Assembly (NCBI GenBank): GCA_037126765.1
Contig: JBBCBC010000026.1
Location: forward strand, 29,993,698 to 30,057,697
Source: Stenogyne calaminthoides
Taxonomy: Eukaryota; Streptophyta; Magnoliopsida; Lamiales; Lamiaceae
DNA length: 64,000 nucleotides
Direction: 5' to 3'
Both the position numbers and the translations under genes were made by a program. Below the pieces are notes generated by a model. The model was not told where the DNA came from. It saw only the letters and a list, made by a program, of their open reading frames with translations, and did not search any database. Each line of letters opens with the position of its first letter. Positions within the stretch are counted from its first letter, which is position 1. Shown one piece after another: positions 1 through 12,120 of this stretch.

Positions 1-46
1 TGATTATACAAAGTAAAAAGCATACTTTTCAGTATAATCCCAACAA
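1..46 (-). repeat. TE-A 3' LTR, first 46 nt only
   Basis: On the minus strand this is the LTR start TGTTGGGATTATACTG, matching the 5' LTR start at 7293 and the TE-C LTR start at 20845. The rest lies outside the window. Confidence 0.85.
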
Positions 47-58
47 TCTCCCACTTAT
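47..58 (-). promoter_or_regulatory. TE-A polypurine tract
   Basis: Minus-strand AGTGGGAGAT directly precedes the LTR TGTTGGG. This is the position and base composition expected for the plus-strand priming site of a copia element. Confidence 0.7.
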
Positions 59-118
59 ACTCAAAGTCTGCTTTTAAGTATACTACAACATGTCTCGCAT
101 AGTCCGTGACATCTAATG

Positions 119-2827
119 TCACCTACACGAACCTAATAATTTCTCCCACTTATACTCAAAGCAGTTAGCAACGGTCTTGACACCCATTCCATTCACATGT
201 CTCTCAAATGTATTCGAGAGGCGTATGCTTTGTGAATGGATCTCGCTAGTCGCCCTCGACGCTATCTTTGCCACATCTATATCTCCTCTCTTAACGATTT
301 CTCGTATAAGATGTTTTTCCTTTAATGTGTTTGTTTGACTCGTGGACTCTTGGTTCTCTTGAATTTGCAACTGCCCTAGCAGATATTGCTAGACAAATTC
401 AGAACACCATTCAAGTCCACTAAGAAGATCTAGAGCCTAATCGGTTCTTTCAACGCTTCACAAGCTACTACTTACCCGACTTCCATGGTTGAGTCGGTGA
501 TGCATTTCTCGCTTCACACTCGCTCATTTGATGGCTACATTCCCAAATGGAAACACACTAATCGAGGCGGATAATTTACGAATCCAAATCGATTGGAAAT
601 TCGAGTCCGTGTGTGGCGATGGGGATTGGAGTATCGGATCGATAAATCAACATTCTATCCCGAGCTCTTTTTAGACACTTCGTAATGTTTTTAATCGTCA
701 TTCAATGCGCTTTCCTAGGTTACTTTGATATCTTGCTACCATGCCTCGACAAAAGCGGATATCCTGTCTCGCTCACAAAGATTTTCATACATAAGGTTTC
801 CCTCTGTAGAAGCATCAGGAATGCCTTTCATGTCATCTATCTCTCTTGCGTCTTAGGGGACATTTTCTTGGATAGATGGATTCCAAGTCTGAAAGGTACG
901 AATCCTTTCTTGGAATCTTGCATGCTGAATCGTTTCAAAAACCAGTGTCTATGTATGAAACTTGCGATAACCCGATCATCCTTTTCTAGAGATCTCGAGT
1001 TATCTTGATCCCAAGGATATGTCCGGTTTTCCCTAAGTCTTTCATATCAAACTGTTTTGAAACCATGCCCTTACGTCTGATCACACCTTCACATCGTTCC
1101 TGATGATCACAATGTCATCTAAGTATAGTACTAAGAATACCAATGCAGTTCCGAAATGCTTTTTATACACACAACTTTCAAACTTGTTTTGATCAAACCC
1201 ATAAGACTTTATAACATGATCAAAACATTGGTTCCAAGCTCTGGATGCCTGTTTGAGTCCGTAAATGGACTTCTTGAGCTTACAAACTAGGTGTTCTTGG
1301 CCTGTTTCAATGAAACCTTGGGGTTGTTGCATATAGATCTCTTTATCAAGACTTCCGTTAAGGAAAGCTGTCTTGACATCTATTTGCCAGATTTCAAAGT
1401 CAAAATGCGCAGCAATCGATAAGAGAATAAGGATGGACTTAAGCATGGCTACGGGCGAAAAAGTTTCCTCATAATCGATCCCTTCTTTCTGAGTATAACC
1501 TTTCGCCACTAGTCTTGCTTTAAAGGTTTCAACCTTCCCGTCCGGTCCTCTTTTCCTCCTATATCCCCACTTGCATCTAATGGGTTTGACCCCATTAAGT
1601 GGTTCGACTAGCTCCCACACTCTATTATGAAACATAGAACCTATTTAAAACTTTCATTCTTTGTTTGCCAAGAACTCAAATCCTTATCTTGGAGTGCCTC
1701 GTCATATGTCCATGGGTCTCGATTAAGCCTTGTCCGAATCAAGTCCGGGACTCTCCTATTCCCATGAATCTCTCGGTCACAAAACAACCCTCCCACTACG
1801 ACAAGGTTCCGGTTGTGAAAACGTATCGTTTGGTATATCATCTAGTACAGTTGGCACTGAGGTTTGCCCTCTAAGCTCATTTAAGGTAATCTCACTTCTG
1901 GGTTTTCTTTGGTTCATATAGTCTTCTTCCAAAAAAAATGAAGTGGGTGCTGATGACCACCTTTTTATCATCGGGACTATAGAACATACACCCTTTTGTT
2001 CCCTCGGGGTATCCTACAAACAGCCTTAATTCTGATCGAGGATCCAACTTATCGGCTTCCTTGTCCAACACGTAGGCCGGACACCCCCAAATTCTCATGT
2101 GTCTCATACTAGGCTTGCGCCCGGTCCACAATTCTTTGGGAGTTTTGGGAACCGATTTGGATAACACCAAGTTCAGAATGTAAGTCGTTGTTTCCAAGGT
2201 ATGACCCCAGAACGACTTGGGAAGATCCGCATAACTCATCATTGATCTAACCATTTCCAAAAGAATTATGTTTCTTCGCTCTGCAACCCTGTTTTGGTGA
2301 GGGGTTCCGGGTGCAGTGAGCTGGGATACAATCCCTTCATCAGATAAGCAGTTCAAAAACCCATCGCTGAGGTATTCGCCTCCACGATCAGATCGTAGAG
2401 ACTTGATACGTTTTTCCCTATGATTCTCTGTTTGAGCCTTAAATTCTTAGAATTTTTCAAAGGTCTCATATTCATGCTTCATAAGGAAAATGTACCTTGA
2501 GTAATCATATATAAAATTACTCATAACCTCCTCTTGCTTTGGTTGACATTGGACCACATACATCCATGTGAACGATCCCTAACACTTCTTTTGCCCTATT
2601 CCCTTGGCTCCAAATGCCCTCTTGGTCATATTACCCTCCAAACATGATTCGCGGGTTGATTTGTTCAACTTGGAGACGCCTCCAAAGGAACCATCTTTCA
2701 CCAACCTTTGGATCCTCTTTGGATTTATATGACCTAATCTTAGATGCCAAAGAAGTATTTCGTTCACGCTTTCTTTTGTCGGAAATAGTTGATGTGTTAT
2801 AGGATGCATTTCATGAGTGGTGTGCAC
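119..2827 (-). pseudogene. TE-A pol region: integrase, reverse transcriptase, RNase H (frame-broken)
   Basis: Blocks in minus-strand order: 2827-2579 is a GAG-pre-integrase domain (HLRLGHINPKRIQRLVKDG); 2356-1892 is the integrase core end and C-terminus (TPHQNRVAERRN, FWGHTLETTTYILN, RIWGCPAYV, LFVGYPEGTKG); 1635-1081 is reverse transcriptase (CKWGYRRKRGPDGKVE, QIDVKTAFLNGSLD, YGLKQASRAWNQ, active-site YLDDI); about 1020-660 holds the RT C-terminus (LGIKITRDLE); 370-119 is the RNase H tail (HLIREIVKRGDIDVAKI). In copia these domains reverse-transcribe and integrate the element's RNA. Blocks lie in different frames with stops between them, so no full polyprotein is readable. RT catalytic residues are intact within their block. 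Confidence 0.85.
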
Positions 2828-4700
2828 AGTTAATTGTATAGAGATTTTCCATCAATGTCCCGTAACAGATAAACTCATCATTTCAAAAATGATGTCATTC
2901 TTATTAGAAGAAACTTAGTGTCCTTTAATCGAATTTTAGAAACTGAAAGTGAATTCTTTCTAAAACTGGGAACATAAAGATAATCTCAAAAAACTTTATC
3001 TTCAAAAGATAGGTGCACTTCTCCCATCGCTTTAATCGCTACTCATGTAGCATTGCAATGTCTCGCTACTTGCGTGTAGTATTGCAATAATCGTTATTAT
3101 CGTAAGATTGCAATATCTCGCCACTTACGTAGCATTGCAATGTCTTCTACTTTCGTAACGTTGCCCAGTGTGATGAGGATCTCACTCCCACTAAGTTGCC
3201 GGATCATTTAGAACCCGTGAAGCCAACATGATTAGTGGATCTCGTATCAACCACCCACGAATGAGAAGTATACGTCGCTAAACAAGTTTCAACAACTAGT
3301 GCGTGAGAATTACCTTTCTTTCCGTCCCTTTTGGGGTTGGAACAGGCAAAACCTCCATTGTCTTCTCTTACCGCATCTTAAGCACTTCCTCTTTGGATTT
3401 TCCTTGACACAACAAGCATTCCTCATCTTACCATTGCCCTTTTGGCAACAGCTTGAGTTTTATTACTTATGGCCTTTTGGTCCTTTTCTTTATCTTGCCT
3501 TCCTTTGGCCTAGAAGATGAAGACAGGACCACTTGTCGTCAAAACTTGAGTTTGGTGCCTTATCAACATTTCTGCCGAGACCAAAAGCTTGCAACAAATT
3601 AGCTAATGAGGCCAAAATGCTCAAAAAACTTTTTGGGCAGAAGAGTGAAGTACCAAATTCATCTCGAGTCTCTAGATCATAATCTGCGCTCGAAACTCAA
3701 GTTTGTTCAGATGGGCCATCTATTTTGAGGACGAATCCTCACGGGTTTGCCCTCCACCATTTTCAAATGACGACATCTCTCGCATGGTGATCCGACGAGT
3801 CCCGTGTTTTGACTCGTCGGTTGGCTCATCCGATTTTGGTGTGTCAAGAATCCACTTGTGCTTTTTGTGCGCTTAGGACAATTATAATTTTTCGTTTCCA
3901 ATCAATATAGTTTCCATACATATTGTATTAACTTTAAGTATAATAACAAAGGATTAAAAGGTAACGACATCTTTAATCGAAATAAAATAAACTATATGCA
4001 ATAAAGACAAGTATATCACAAGATTCGATCACATGCATCATATTTAAAATCTCAAAAAAAATATGAACATGCATCGACCAACATCTCAAAATAGTTTAAA
4101 TAAGCCACGTTGGGTGGGTCATTATTTAAACACATTCAAGAAGTTACAAACAAGAACGCATAAACCTTTAATATCCAGATTAATAGTTGGCTCCCATTGA
4201 CCAATATAAAATTGACAGGGACTCTAGAAGAATATATGCATATCAATTTTATACCTAAGTAATAACCATGATTAAATACAGATTATTATTTTTTTGCTTT
4301 GATCGAGCCTCGTTGGGAGGGTCATCGCCGCCACTAGTAATAACCCACAATCATCCGCTTTAGAATTCATTCATGTGAAAGCTATCTTTTGACCGTCTCC
4401 GTTGGGGGGAATTTCTCCAAAGGAATTCACAAATAAATAAATCATGGAGGTCAAAATTAATTCAATTTTATTATCCTAATAAAATTGTCAATTAATTATT
4501 TAAACATACTTAGTAATTTTGAAGGTGAGATTTTTCCATTTGGCAACCCTCATGCAAACACATTTAAACAAATTAAATAAAGCATAAGATAGCACAAATA
4601 AATCAAGCAAAAATGAAAAATAAACATATTGGGCACAAATTATCCAATTGTCATGGTTTGATTTTTTCTTGGCTTGATCTTGAAGAAACACGCCTCGAAT
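2828..4700 (-). pseudogene. TE-A gag/protease region, strongly degenerate
   Basis: Between the leader and the GAG-pre-integrase block no long frame survives. A short stretch at 3901-3707 resembles the middle of a copia capsid (KMVEGKPVRIRPQNRWPI). Position, size (about 1.9 kb) and order relative to pol are those of gag plus protease. No zinc knuckle or DSG protease motif could be read with confidence. Several short repeats of the type CTACTTACGTAGCATTGCAA occur at 3040-3150. Confidence 0.5.
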
Positions 4701-5437
4701 TTCTCCCACTCATTCGTCTCGAAAAATACTTGCCTCGAAAGCCCGTAAGCATTTCGGCGTGGCCCAAGGATCTGTAGCCCGCGTCCGGCGGCCGCTGGCT
4801 GGGGCGACCCTCGGCACGCCCCTGCGGGGAGACGCGTCCGCCGATTGCCTCGGCCCGGTGTCGGCGGTCAGCGGATCTGGCGGCGGCAGCGTCATCCAGC
4901 ATCGCCCGCCCGCCAGCCTTACCCGCGACCTCGGCGCCGCCATTATCGGCCTTCCGCCAGCCTTGCCGGTATGCGCATCCGCCCGTCAACGGCGGCACGC
5001 ACACCCGTCTTGTACCGGACCTTCTCCTACTGGCGCTCTCGGCCGACCGGCCTCACCTAGCAGCCCATGCGTGCCAGTAGCGGCTACATGCGCCGCCCTA
5101 CGTCACAGTTACGGATTTAAATCTTTAATTCTTAGTCTCTTCGTTTCCGATCCGATTATAATTTATTTACAAAAATAAATAAACCTAGATCTAGACTAGT
5201 CTATTACATTGATCAAATCAAACAAATCTAAAGTCTACTCGTGGATTTTCTCACGAGGCAAAACAAATCCGAATCGAATCGAATTAAAAACCACGGTTTA
5301 TATGCATGCAAAATAAACATTAAAATCCATGACAATTGGATACCGCAAAAATGATCTAATAGTTCTACTATCCAATTTCAAATTTAATGTCCACGAATTA
5401 AATTACAATTTAAAAAAATTTAGAGCCCGAAACCGTG
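4700..5437 (-). other. TE-A untranslated leader with GC-rich island
   Basis: This lies between the primer-binding site and gag. The outer part (5110-5437) is AT-rich and closely matches the TE-C leader at 22692-23010. The inner 4740-5100 is strikingly GC-rich against an AT-rich genome. Open frames on both strands here are a side effect of GC content and are not called as genes. Confidence 0.7.
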
Positions 5438-5449
5438 GCTCTGATACCA
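5438..5449 (-). promoter_or_regulatory. TE-A primer-binding site (initiator tRNA-Met type)
   Basis: Minus-strand TGGTATCAGAGC, two bases inside the LTR end, is the plant copia primer site complementary to the 3' end of initiator tRNA-Met. Confidence 0.9.
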
Positions 5450-5451
5450 GT

Positions 5452-7293
5452 TATTGGGGAATTAGTTGCACAGATCTATTCGGGGTGAATATTTAAATAC
5501 AAATTTAATTCATTAATTATTACTAGCATGAATTAATCCTATATTAATTCAAATAATAATTGCAACAACATATCATGCATATAAAAAGACACGTAAAACC
5601 TACGACGAAATCTACAGTTTACGTGAACGCACCTCTCTCTGGATGGCAAAGACTTCGGTCGGACGGACTAACCAAAAGGACTTCCCAAGTATTCCCTTAG
5701 CCCTTGCTCAACTATCCGGTGGAAGGACACTCGCCGAACAATTAACAAAAGGAAAAAATAAACTTTGTTGCACCACTTATGTGGATTTGCTAATATTTCC
5801 AGCACATGGAATTGTACTTGGGAATGAACTAATCATCCCCTATTTATAGGTGAGAGAGTGGTCGAAATTTTAGTGATATTTCAATGTGGGAAAAGACTTT
5901 TCTTGGTCACCAAGAAATCTTGAATATATCCCTTATATTCTTTTTCCCATAATTAAAATATTCCACAAAAATCCCACCTCCTCTATAATATGGATTTTTC
6001 GAAAATACCATGTGCAAGAATCCAAGATTTAGATCTTCTTGAATTTATGAGATATTCTTGTATTAAGAAATACATATCTTCCATAATATCTTTTCAAGAA
6101 AATCAAGAAAATCTTTCTTGCCCATTATATTTTCTAATTTTTGAAATTTACTATATAAATAAGCTAGTGGGAGATTTCTTGAATTTAATGAGATAATCTT
6201 GTATTCCAAGAATACATATCTTCATTCCATAACAAAATTCAAAGAAAATCTTTCTCCCAACATATCTATATATTTCGAAATTTTGGTTGGAAAATTAAGC
6301 AACAATATTTATTTTATTTTAATCACCTTTTCAGTTATTGGACTATTTGTTGGGCTACTCAGGGGGCCTTTAGGAGAATTAAGATTGGACCTTCTAATGG
6401 ATCTTGAATATCTAATATTGAGCCACAATATAATTCAAGCCCATAAATATTAATTAATCCCACTACATAATTAATATTGCACTATCCATCTTAACCCATA
6501 TTACAGTCAATATGGCTCCCGGTCATTATTTCCCGTGTTTAAGATTATCTAGCCCATTAATTAATTCAAGCCAGTGAAATAGCTTTCCGTTAATTAATAT
6601 CTTTTGTCCTTGGTCGAGGAACGGTTCAACATTATTATCCATACCGGAAACTAATTCCACTTGCAAGATTTGGTATGATAAAGCTTATGAACCTCCCAAG
6701 GGGGCAAATCAAGCAAGCATACTTGCACACAATTCTTCGTATTAAATCTTAGCAATCACATGTGACCAATAATATTGCCCAAGATAAAAAGTATTGAATC
6801 TCTCTGATTCGCTACCCATGATAAGTCAAAGCAATAGTTACCAATCCCACGTGATCCTATTTAAGGGACGAAGGTTAAGAAACAACGAACCACTGAGGTC
6901 TAATTCTTCCTTGTTCAGTTCTGAAGAATTTATCCTCCTGTAGGTCCTATTCAAATCAGATCACCATCATGCAAAGTGTAAACTCTTGGTCAAGACAAAC
7001 CAATCTGAGCCTTACACCTCAACCTTTCGCGATGGTTGTTCATTTCCATCTAGGTCGTGAATGACGTACTTTTAGTTACAAGGGACTGTTAATTTAATCA
7101 TCTGTGATCTGGTATCACTAAATTAACTACTGATAACACGCATTTAATTATTGAACAGTTATGCAGTAAATATATATAACATTCAATCATATTTAAAGCA
7201 TCAGTGATAAACAATTTATTTCAGTAAATAAGTCTGAAAATTCAGTTTTGATTATACAAAGTAAAAAGCATACTTTTCAGTATAATCCCAACA
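5452..7293 (-). repeat. TE-A 5' LTR, 1842 bp
   Basis: Starts TGTTGGGATTATACTG and ends CCCCAATA; the usual terminal CA has become TA. It is homologous over its length to the TE-C LTR at 20845-22677 on the opposite strand. A TATA-like stretch with a 'CCTATTTATAGG'-type sequence lies near 5838-5850, consistent with the U3 promoter. Confidence 0.9.
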
Positions 7294-7401
7294 AAAGGGA
7301 TGAATCACAACGACTCTGAAGAAAATCAAGACTGGTGAGGTACGAGCTGAACCTCTGGAACTAGGCAAGGGGCGCCTGACGAAGTCCGTAAAGAGCTTTC
7401 T

Positions 7402-9300
7402 TCAGATGACAAACATGCTCAGGGAATCGAGAATAAACAAAACCTGGTGGTTGTGCCATGAAAACAGGTTTGTCAAGAACACCGTTGAGAAACACATTCT
7501 TGACATCAAGTTGATGAACGGGCCAACTGTGTTGGACGAAAAAGAGCCAAAATAATGCGTCTTGTGGGCAGCCTTTAACAACCGGATCAAGGTATGGTGA
7601 AAATCGATTACCGTGAATTTGAGTGAATCCACGGGCTACAAGGCGATCTTTATGGTGCTCAATGGTTCCATCAAAGATGAAATTTCAGACGAAAAACCCA
7701 CTTTCGAACCAACAATATTAGTGCCGGAGGTCGTGGCACTAGATCCCAAGTGTTGTTCGAACGCAGCATCAATTTCTTCTTGCATGGCGGCAAGCCATTC
7801 GATGTTTGGCGCACTCTTAAAGCCACGGGTTCAAATGTGGCCACAAGAGCCGATAACAAGGAAGTCGATGACAAGACCAGCGGGTAATGCTTGAAGACCC
7901 TTACCCGCCCGAGTGATCATATGGTGAGTCGGGGGTCCGGACAGAGCCGCTGGCGCGTGAGGCGGCTGCCCGGCAGGGCAGCTTAAGGCGCCGCTCGTCG
8001 AGAGGAGGATCCGGAACAATGGGCTTCAGAGAAAGAAGTCGACGGAACCATAGAGCTAAGGGCCGAGGGTTCGGCAGAGTCGCCCGCAATCAGCCGGACT
8101 GCGGGCACGGCCTTAGGCGGAGGAGTGGGCAAAGGGCGAGGGTCTTGCAAAGGCCGCGGCTAGTGAAGGACCCGAGGCATCTAAAAAGGTCGTGACAACC
8201 AACTCGACATCGGAGTGGGCGACGATTCTTTAGAGAAAGGGAAACAACACTCATCGAATTGGGCATGCCGTATGAAATACTTTAGAGATGAGTCAGATCA
8301 AAACACCGAAAACCTTTGTAGATGCTATTGTATCCCGTAAAAATACACGGCCGACTACGAGGCTCTAACTTGTTAGCAAGATAATCCTCAAGATACGGAA
8401 CACACACGACACCCAAACGGTCTGAAGTTTGCATAATTGGGAGCATAGCCAAACAAGGTTTGAAAAGGAGACGAGTCATGCAATATCGATGACGGAGAGC
8501 TGTTGATGATATAAACCGTTGTTGCAAAAAGCATCAAACCAAAGTGAAGCAGAGCATGAGCATGAAATAACATAGATAGACCCGGTTTGAAGAATATGAC
8601 GATGCTTACTCAAATTTCTACCATTTTGTCATGGAGTGTAGGGCAAGAGAGACGGTGAAGGATGCTATTTGAAAGCATAAAATCGCGAACTTTAGCATTC
8701 ACAAATTCGTAACCCCCATCACTTTGGAAAACCTTGATTTTATGCTCAAACTGTGCAAACGAATGTGTGAAATTGAACAAGAATTCCATAAAACTTAGAT
8801 TTTGGCGCAAACTAATATATCCAACAAAATCGAGAGAAATCATTAATAAAGGCAACATAATATCCAAAACCATCAGCGGTAGACACAAAAAGAGACCCCA
8901 TAAATCACAATGTATCAAATCTAAAACATTATCGTAACGTTTCTCATTCAATCGAAAAGATAGTCTTTTGCTTTTTGCCAACCGACAAGAAGAGCAAATA
9001 TTCGAGACTAGGCAAAACCGGCGATGATAAAAAACCACGTTTATTCAAATAAGAAATGACAGAAACGGGACATGCCCCAAACGAAATGCCATAAACTAAA
9101 ACTTGCTTTTCAGCTCCTTGTTCCGGATCGCAGCCACCAAAGCCGAACACCCGCTGGGAAATAAAGACCTTTATCACACCTTCCTTGGGCCAAAATTAAA
9201 TCGTCACTTTCGGTTCAATGGCAAAAAACTTGTCGAAAAAAATTACGCCAATCGAAAAATCGGATGTTAATTTATCGATAGACAGGAGGTTTTTTTAGTG
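7402..9300 (-). pseudogene. TE-B1 pol: integrase and partial reverse transcriptase
   Basis: 9177-8610 holds the pre-integrase cysteine region (ICSSCRLAKSKR) and integrase core (LDLIHCDLWG). 8573-8282 holds the integrase end (ATTVYIINSSPSSILHDSSPFQTLFGYAPNYA). 7874-7402 holds the RT start (NTWDLVPRPP, DSLSMFVI). Multiple frame changes separate the blocks. The GC-rich linker 7900-8160 between integrase and RT is the part that varies most between the four TE-B copies. Confidence 0.75.
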
Positions 9301-9948
9301 ATATGAGGCACCACTAAAACATCCAACAATTGAACATCCGCAGACGGTTTACTAGAGCCAATATGAGAAATATTCAACGCATTGCCATTACCAACAATAA
9401 CTGAACCGCTACGAAATAAGGCTCGTAGAATCCAAAGTAAAGAAAGTTGATTGGTCATGTGGGCGTAAGCACTGAAGTCAAGGTACCAATCATGAGTCGG
9501 ATCCGACACATTGCAAGCAGATTGAAAGGCCTCGTGCCAAATTTGCAGAGGAGACAGCCTGTTTAGCACCGAGAAACTGAGGACATTTGTCGGCATAATG
9601 TTCCCCACGACATATTTAACACTTGGGAATATACGATCGATGCCCCCCATTGGCCGAACCGGAGGAGCCACCATTCGAACCTCCACGATGGCCCGAAGAC
9701 TGCCCATGGCCAAACCGATTTCCACGATGTCCATTGTTGCCCCGATTGATTCCCTGTTATTCTGATTTCCATTGTGAGAACGACCAAATTGATTTCCACG
9801 ACCACCATTAGGCATGGATTCACGCCCATTGTCGGGCGGCGATCGGCAAAGGAAAGTCGCTTGAGTGGATGAGGTTTCCATAGCCCGAAGCATTGAGTCA
9901 TATTGCTTAGCCTGACTTAAGAGATCACAAAAATTGGGAACGCCATAC
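9267..9948 (-). pseudogene. TE-B1 gag C-terminus and protease
   Basis: A Gly/Asn/Arg-rich gag tail (GRGNQFGRSHNGNQNN) is followed by a protease motif of the form DWYLD.SAYAHMTNQ, then NALNISHIGSS. This is the usual copia gag-protease junction. The glycine of the aspartic protease DSG triad is not cleanly read in this copy. Gag is cut at 9948 by the MULE end. Confidence 0.7.
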
Positions 9949-10113
9949 GCCTGAATTTAAGGAATTGTCTCAAAATAAGGCCCAGATTAATAATTTTCTC
10001 AAATTAGGATTTCATATTTCATTTTTTCTCAAATTAGGATATATTTTAAAATTATTAGTCTCAAATCTAGAATACTTCACAGCTGATATTTGACGGCATC
10101 CAATAACTTCTCT
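9949..10113. repeat. MULE-1 left terminal inverted repeat
   Basis: About 165 bp matching the reverse complement of 14746-14911 with scattered mismatches. Shared words include AATTGTCTCAAAATAAGGCCC and TTAGTCTCAAATCTAGAATA. Confidence 0.85.
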
Positions 10114-12120
10114 TTCACTCTCTCTTGTTTTCGTCTCTCTTACAATTTGTAGAATAAGATCTTCCATTTTAAAGACATCATGTCTATTTACTCTTTCAGC
10201 AACTAAGAAATTGAAGGAAGGGAATTGAATTGTGATATTAATGATTTTGATCCACATGATTTCGACGCACAAAATTTCTGGGAGCATTCGAATGGACTGC
10301 AACTGGTGTATATAAAGATAGAGGATTTTTTTAGATTTTTGGGAAAAGTTAGTATCAACACTGACTCTTCTAATCACTATAGTAAATAGGGCTATGAAAC
10401 GAAATTATCATTCTTGTAATTCCTAATGCTCAGTGTTTTATATAATATATATTGTTCTGCATCTGAATTGATTGTTCTACTTGTTTTGAAAAGTCCTTTT
10501 GGGTAATTATGGGTGGAAAAAACATTCTCTGTTGCCTTGCCCTCTATGTTGAAAAAACTAGTAGCTCTGAGATGTCCATCTCCAACAACATTCTTGTTAT
10601 ATTTGCTGCCAGATCTCAATAGCGACTAGCAATGAGGGGATAAAGGCTCCCCGAGAATACGTTGATTGCTGCTTCCAAGAGCTGTAACAAGCAGTTTGCT
10701 TCCCTCAATACTAAGTCCATCAACAACTGTTAGTATAGACTGTATAGTTTTAGGATTGGCTTTATTTGGTAAATTGTAATAATAGTTGACATTAATAGAA
10801 GAACAGCAATATATTTTGTGTTTGAATACTCCATATGTGAAGCGAAATGTGATTGGATTTTTAAGAAAATTGATACTTCAATTGTTAAACACTCAATCGT
10901 ATGGAACAGTATGAATAATAACAGCTTTCATGAAGATTTAAATTGAGGATATGATGAATTTCCATCAAATGTGTACTAATGTTGAGAAATTGCATTAAAT
11001 AATTAGGGCAAACAATAGTAATACAGTAATAGTAGACACATCCCTGATCCCTCCCACAATTGAAAAAACAGCAGGAGAAATTGAAAAAAAGAAGGAAAAA
11101 ACATTCCACAGCCCATAACACTCACTGATTCCTCAATTAAGCAGCATTTATAGATTCTGCATTTCCAATCTCTTTCATCAGTTTGATCAATTACTATTAT
11201 TTTTTTTCTATTTTCTGACAATATTTGTAGAATAAAAACTATGGATTCTGTGTCTTCATCTTTTCTACCTAAATTACCAGCATTTGCTATTATTGGATAT
11301 AGTTTGAGTTCCAGCATTTGTACTAAGGACTGCAACTTTGAGAAAACTTTCTTAGAAAAATATAATATGCAGGCAAACCAGAAATGAGAAAGTGAAAAAT
11401 CAAGCAAAGTTTATCATATACTTTGAGGCTCAACTATATATATAATGGCAAGCACAACAATGATGGGAAGTTATATTCTACTTTATGTGGTTCTGTTCAT
11501 GATTTAGCACCCATATACTAAACAACTAACCATCATGAAACCATAACTATCATTCATATACTAAACAACTAACCACCATGAAGCCATATACTAAACTACG
11601 TTCTCATCCACGCACAAACTACCATTCAGCCTCAAGCTAGTGCAATCTACTTGTGTATCCAAATTATCCTCCTTCTTAAACACAACCTTGATATACACAA
11701 CATTTTCATGTCGGTATAACTTCTTAAATATATCAAATAATACACAAAATATTAACGGTTGTCTATCCAAATTATTGCTCTTTATTTTCATTCAAGAATG
11801 CTTAAATAAATTCAATAAATAATCACCAAGTTCAAGAAATAAACATTTCTCAAAGTTGTCCAAGCCAAAACAATAATACTTTACTAAACAAAAGTTACTA
11901 ATCAAAACAAAGAAATTCACAACTATATATGTATCAACTAAGATTATGAAACATTCATTTCTAGTTCAACCAAATCTTCTCTAATGCATCAAACTGTAGA
12001 ATCATTTTGAGGCACTGCATCTCGTGATAGTCCGTCCTAATAAGAAAAACAAATAATTATTTTAGAAAAGTTAGTTAAAAAATAATAATAAAATCAATTT
12101 TATGTTAATATTTGAAAAAG
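10114..12120. other. MULE-1 interior downstream of transposase; no gene seen
   Basis: About 2 kb of AT-rich DNA between the left inverted repeat and the 3' end of the transposase gene. Open frames up to 134 codons occur, for example 11407-11003 and 10377-10012 minus. They have no recognisable domain, and both are equally present in MULE-2 because the DNA is duplicated. 10347-10480 is one arm of the internal direct repeat. Confidence 0.6.
10347..10480 (+). repeat. MULE-1 internal direct repeat, arm 1
   Basis: About 134 bp starting AGTTAGTATCAACACTGACT, repeated in the same orientation at 14329-14462 just inside the other end. The terminal repeats are inverted, so this is a separate repeat structure. 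It is preserved in MULE-2 at about 27684-27815 and 31644-31775. Confidence 0.8.

Larger units (their letters stand above)
1..7293 (-). mobile_element. Ty1/copia LTR retrotransposon TE-A, nearly complete, cut by window start
   Basis: Read on the minus strand the element runs 5' LTR (7293-5452), tRNA-Met primer site (5449-5438), GC-rich leader, degenerate gag, protease/integrase/RT/RNase H, a purine tract and the first 46 nt of the 3' LTR at the window edge. The first 46 bases of the window equal 7248-7293 almost exactly, which identifies both as the same LTR end. Domain order integrase before reverse transcriptase makes it copia. It interrupts another copia: 7294 onward continues as the RT region of TE-B, so TE-A is the younger insertion. 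Many frame breaks make it non-autonomous as read. Confidence 0.9.
7294..9948 (-). mobile_element. Copia fragment TE-B1, interrupted by TE-A and abutting the MULE
   Basis: Homologous to TE-B2 (17660-20330), TE-B3 and TE-B4. It contains, in minus-strand order, the end of gag, protease, integrase and the first part of RT. It stops abruptly at 7294 where TE-A is inserted and at 9949 where the MULE terminal repeat begins. The rest of its RT and RNase H must lie left of the window. Confidence 0.85.

Noticed and set aside
4651..5178. Overlapping open frames on both strands (up to 139 codons) in the GC-rich leader of TE-A
   Set aside because: Frames are open in several phases because stops are rare in GC-rich DNA. 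Composition is Arg/Ala/Pro-rich, with no domain and no conservation in TE-C.
10012..11407. Frames of 75-134 codons in the MULE interior, repeated in MULE-2
   Set aside because: Their preservation is explained by duplication of the whole segment. They have AT-rich, Phe/Ile/Leu-rich composition, overlap the terminal repeat and contain no domain.
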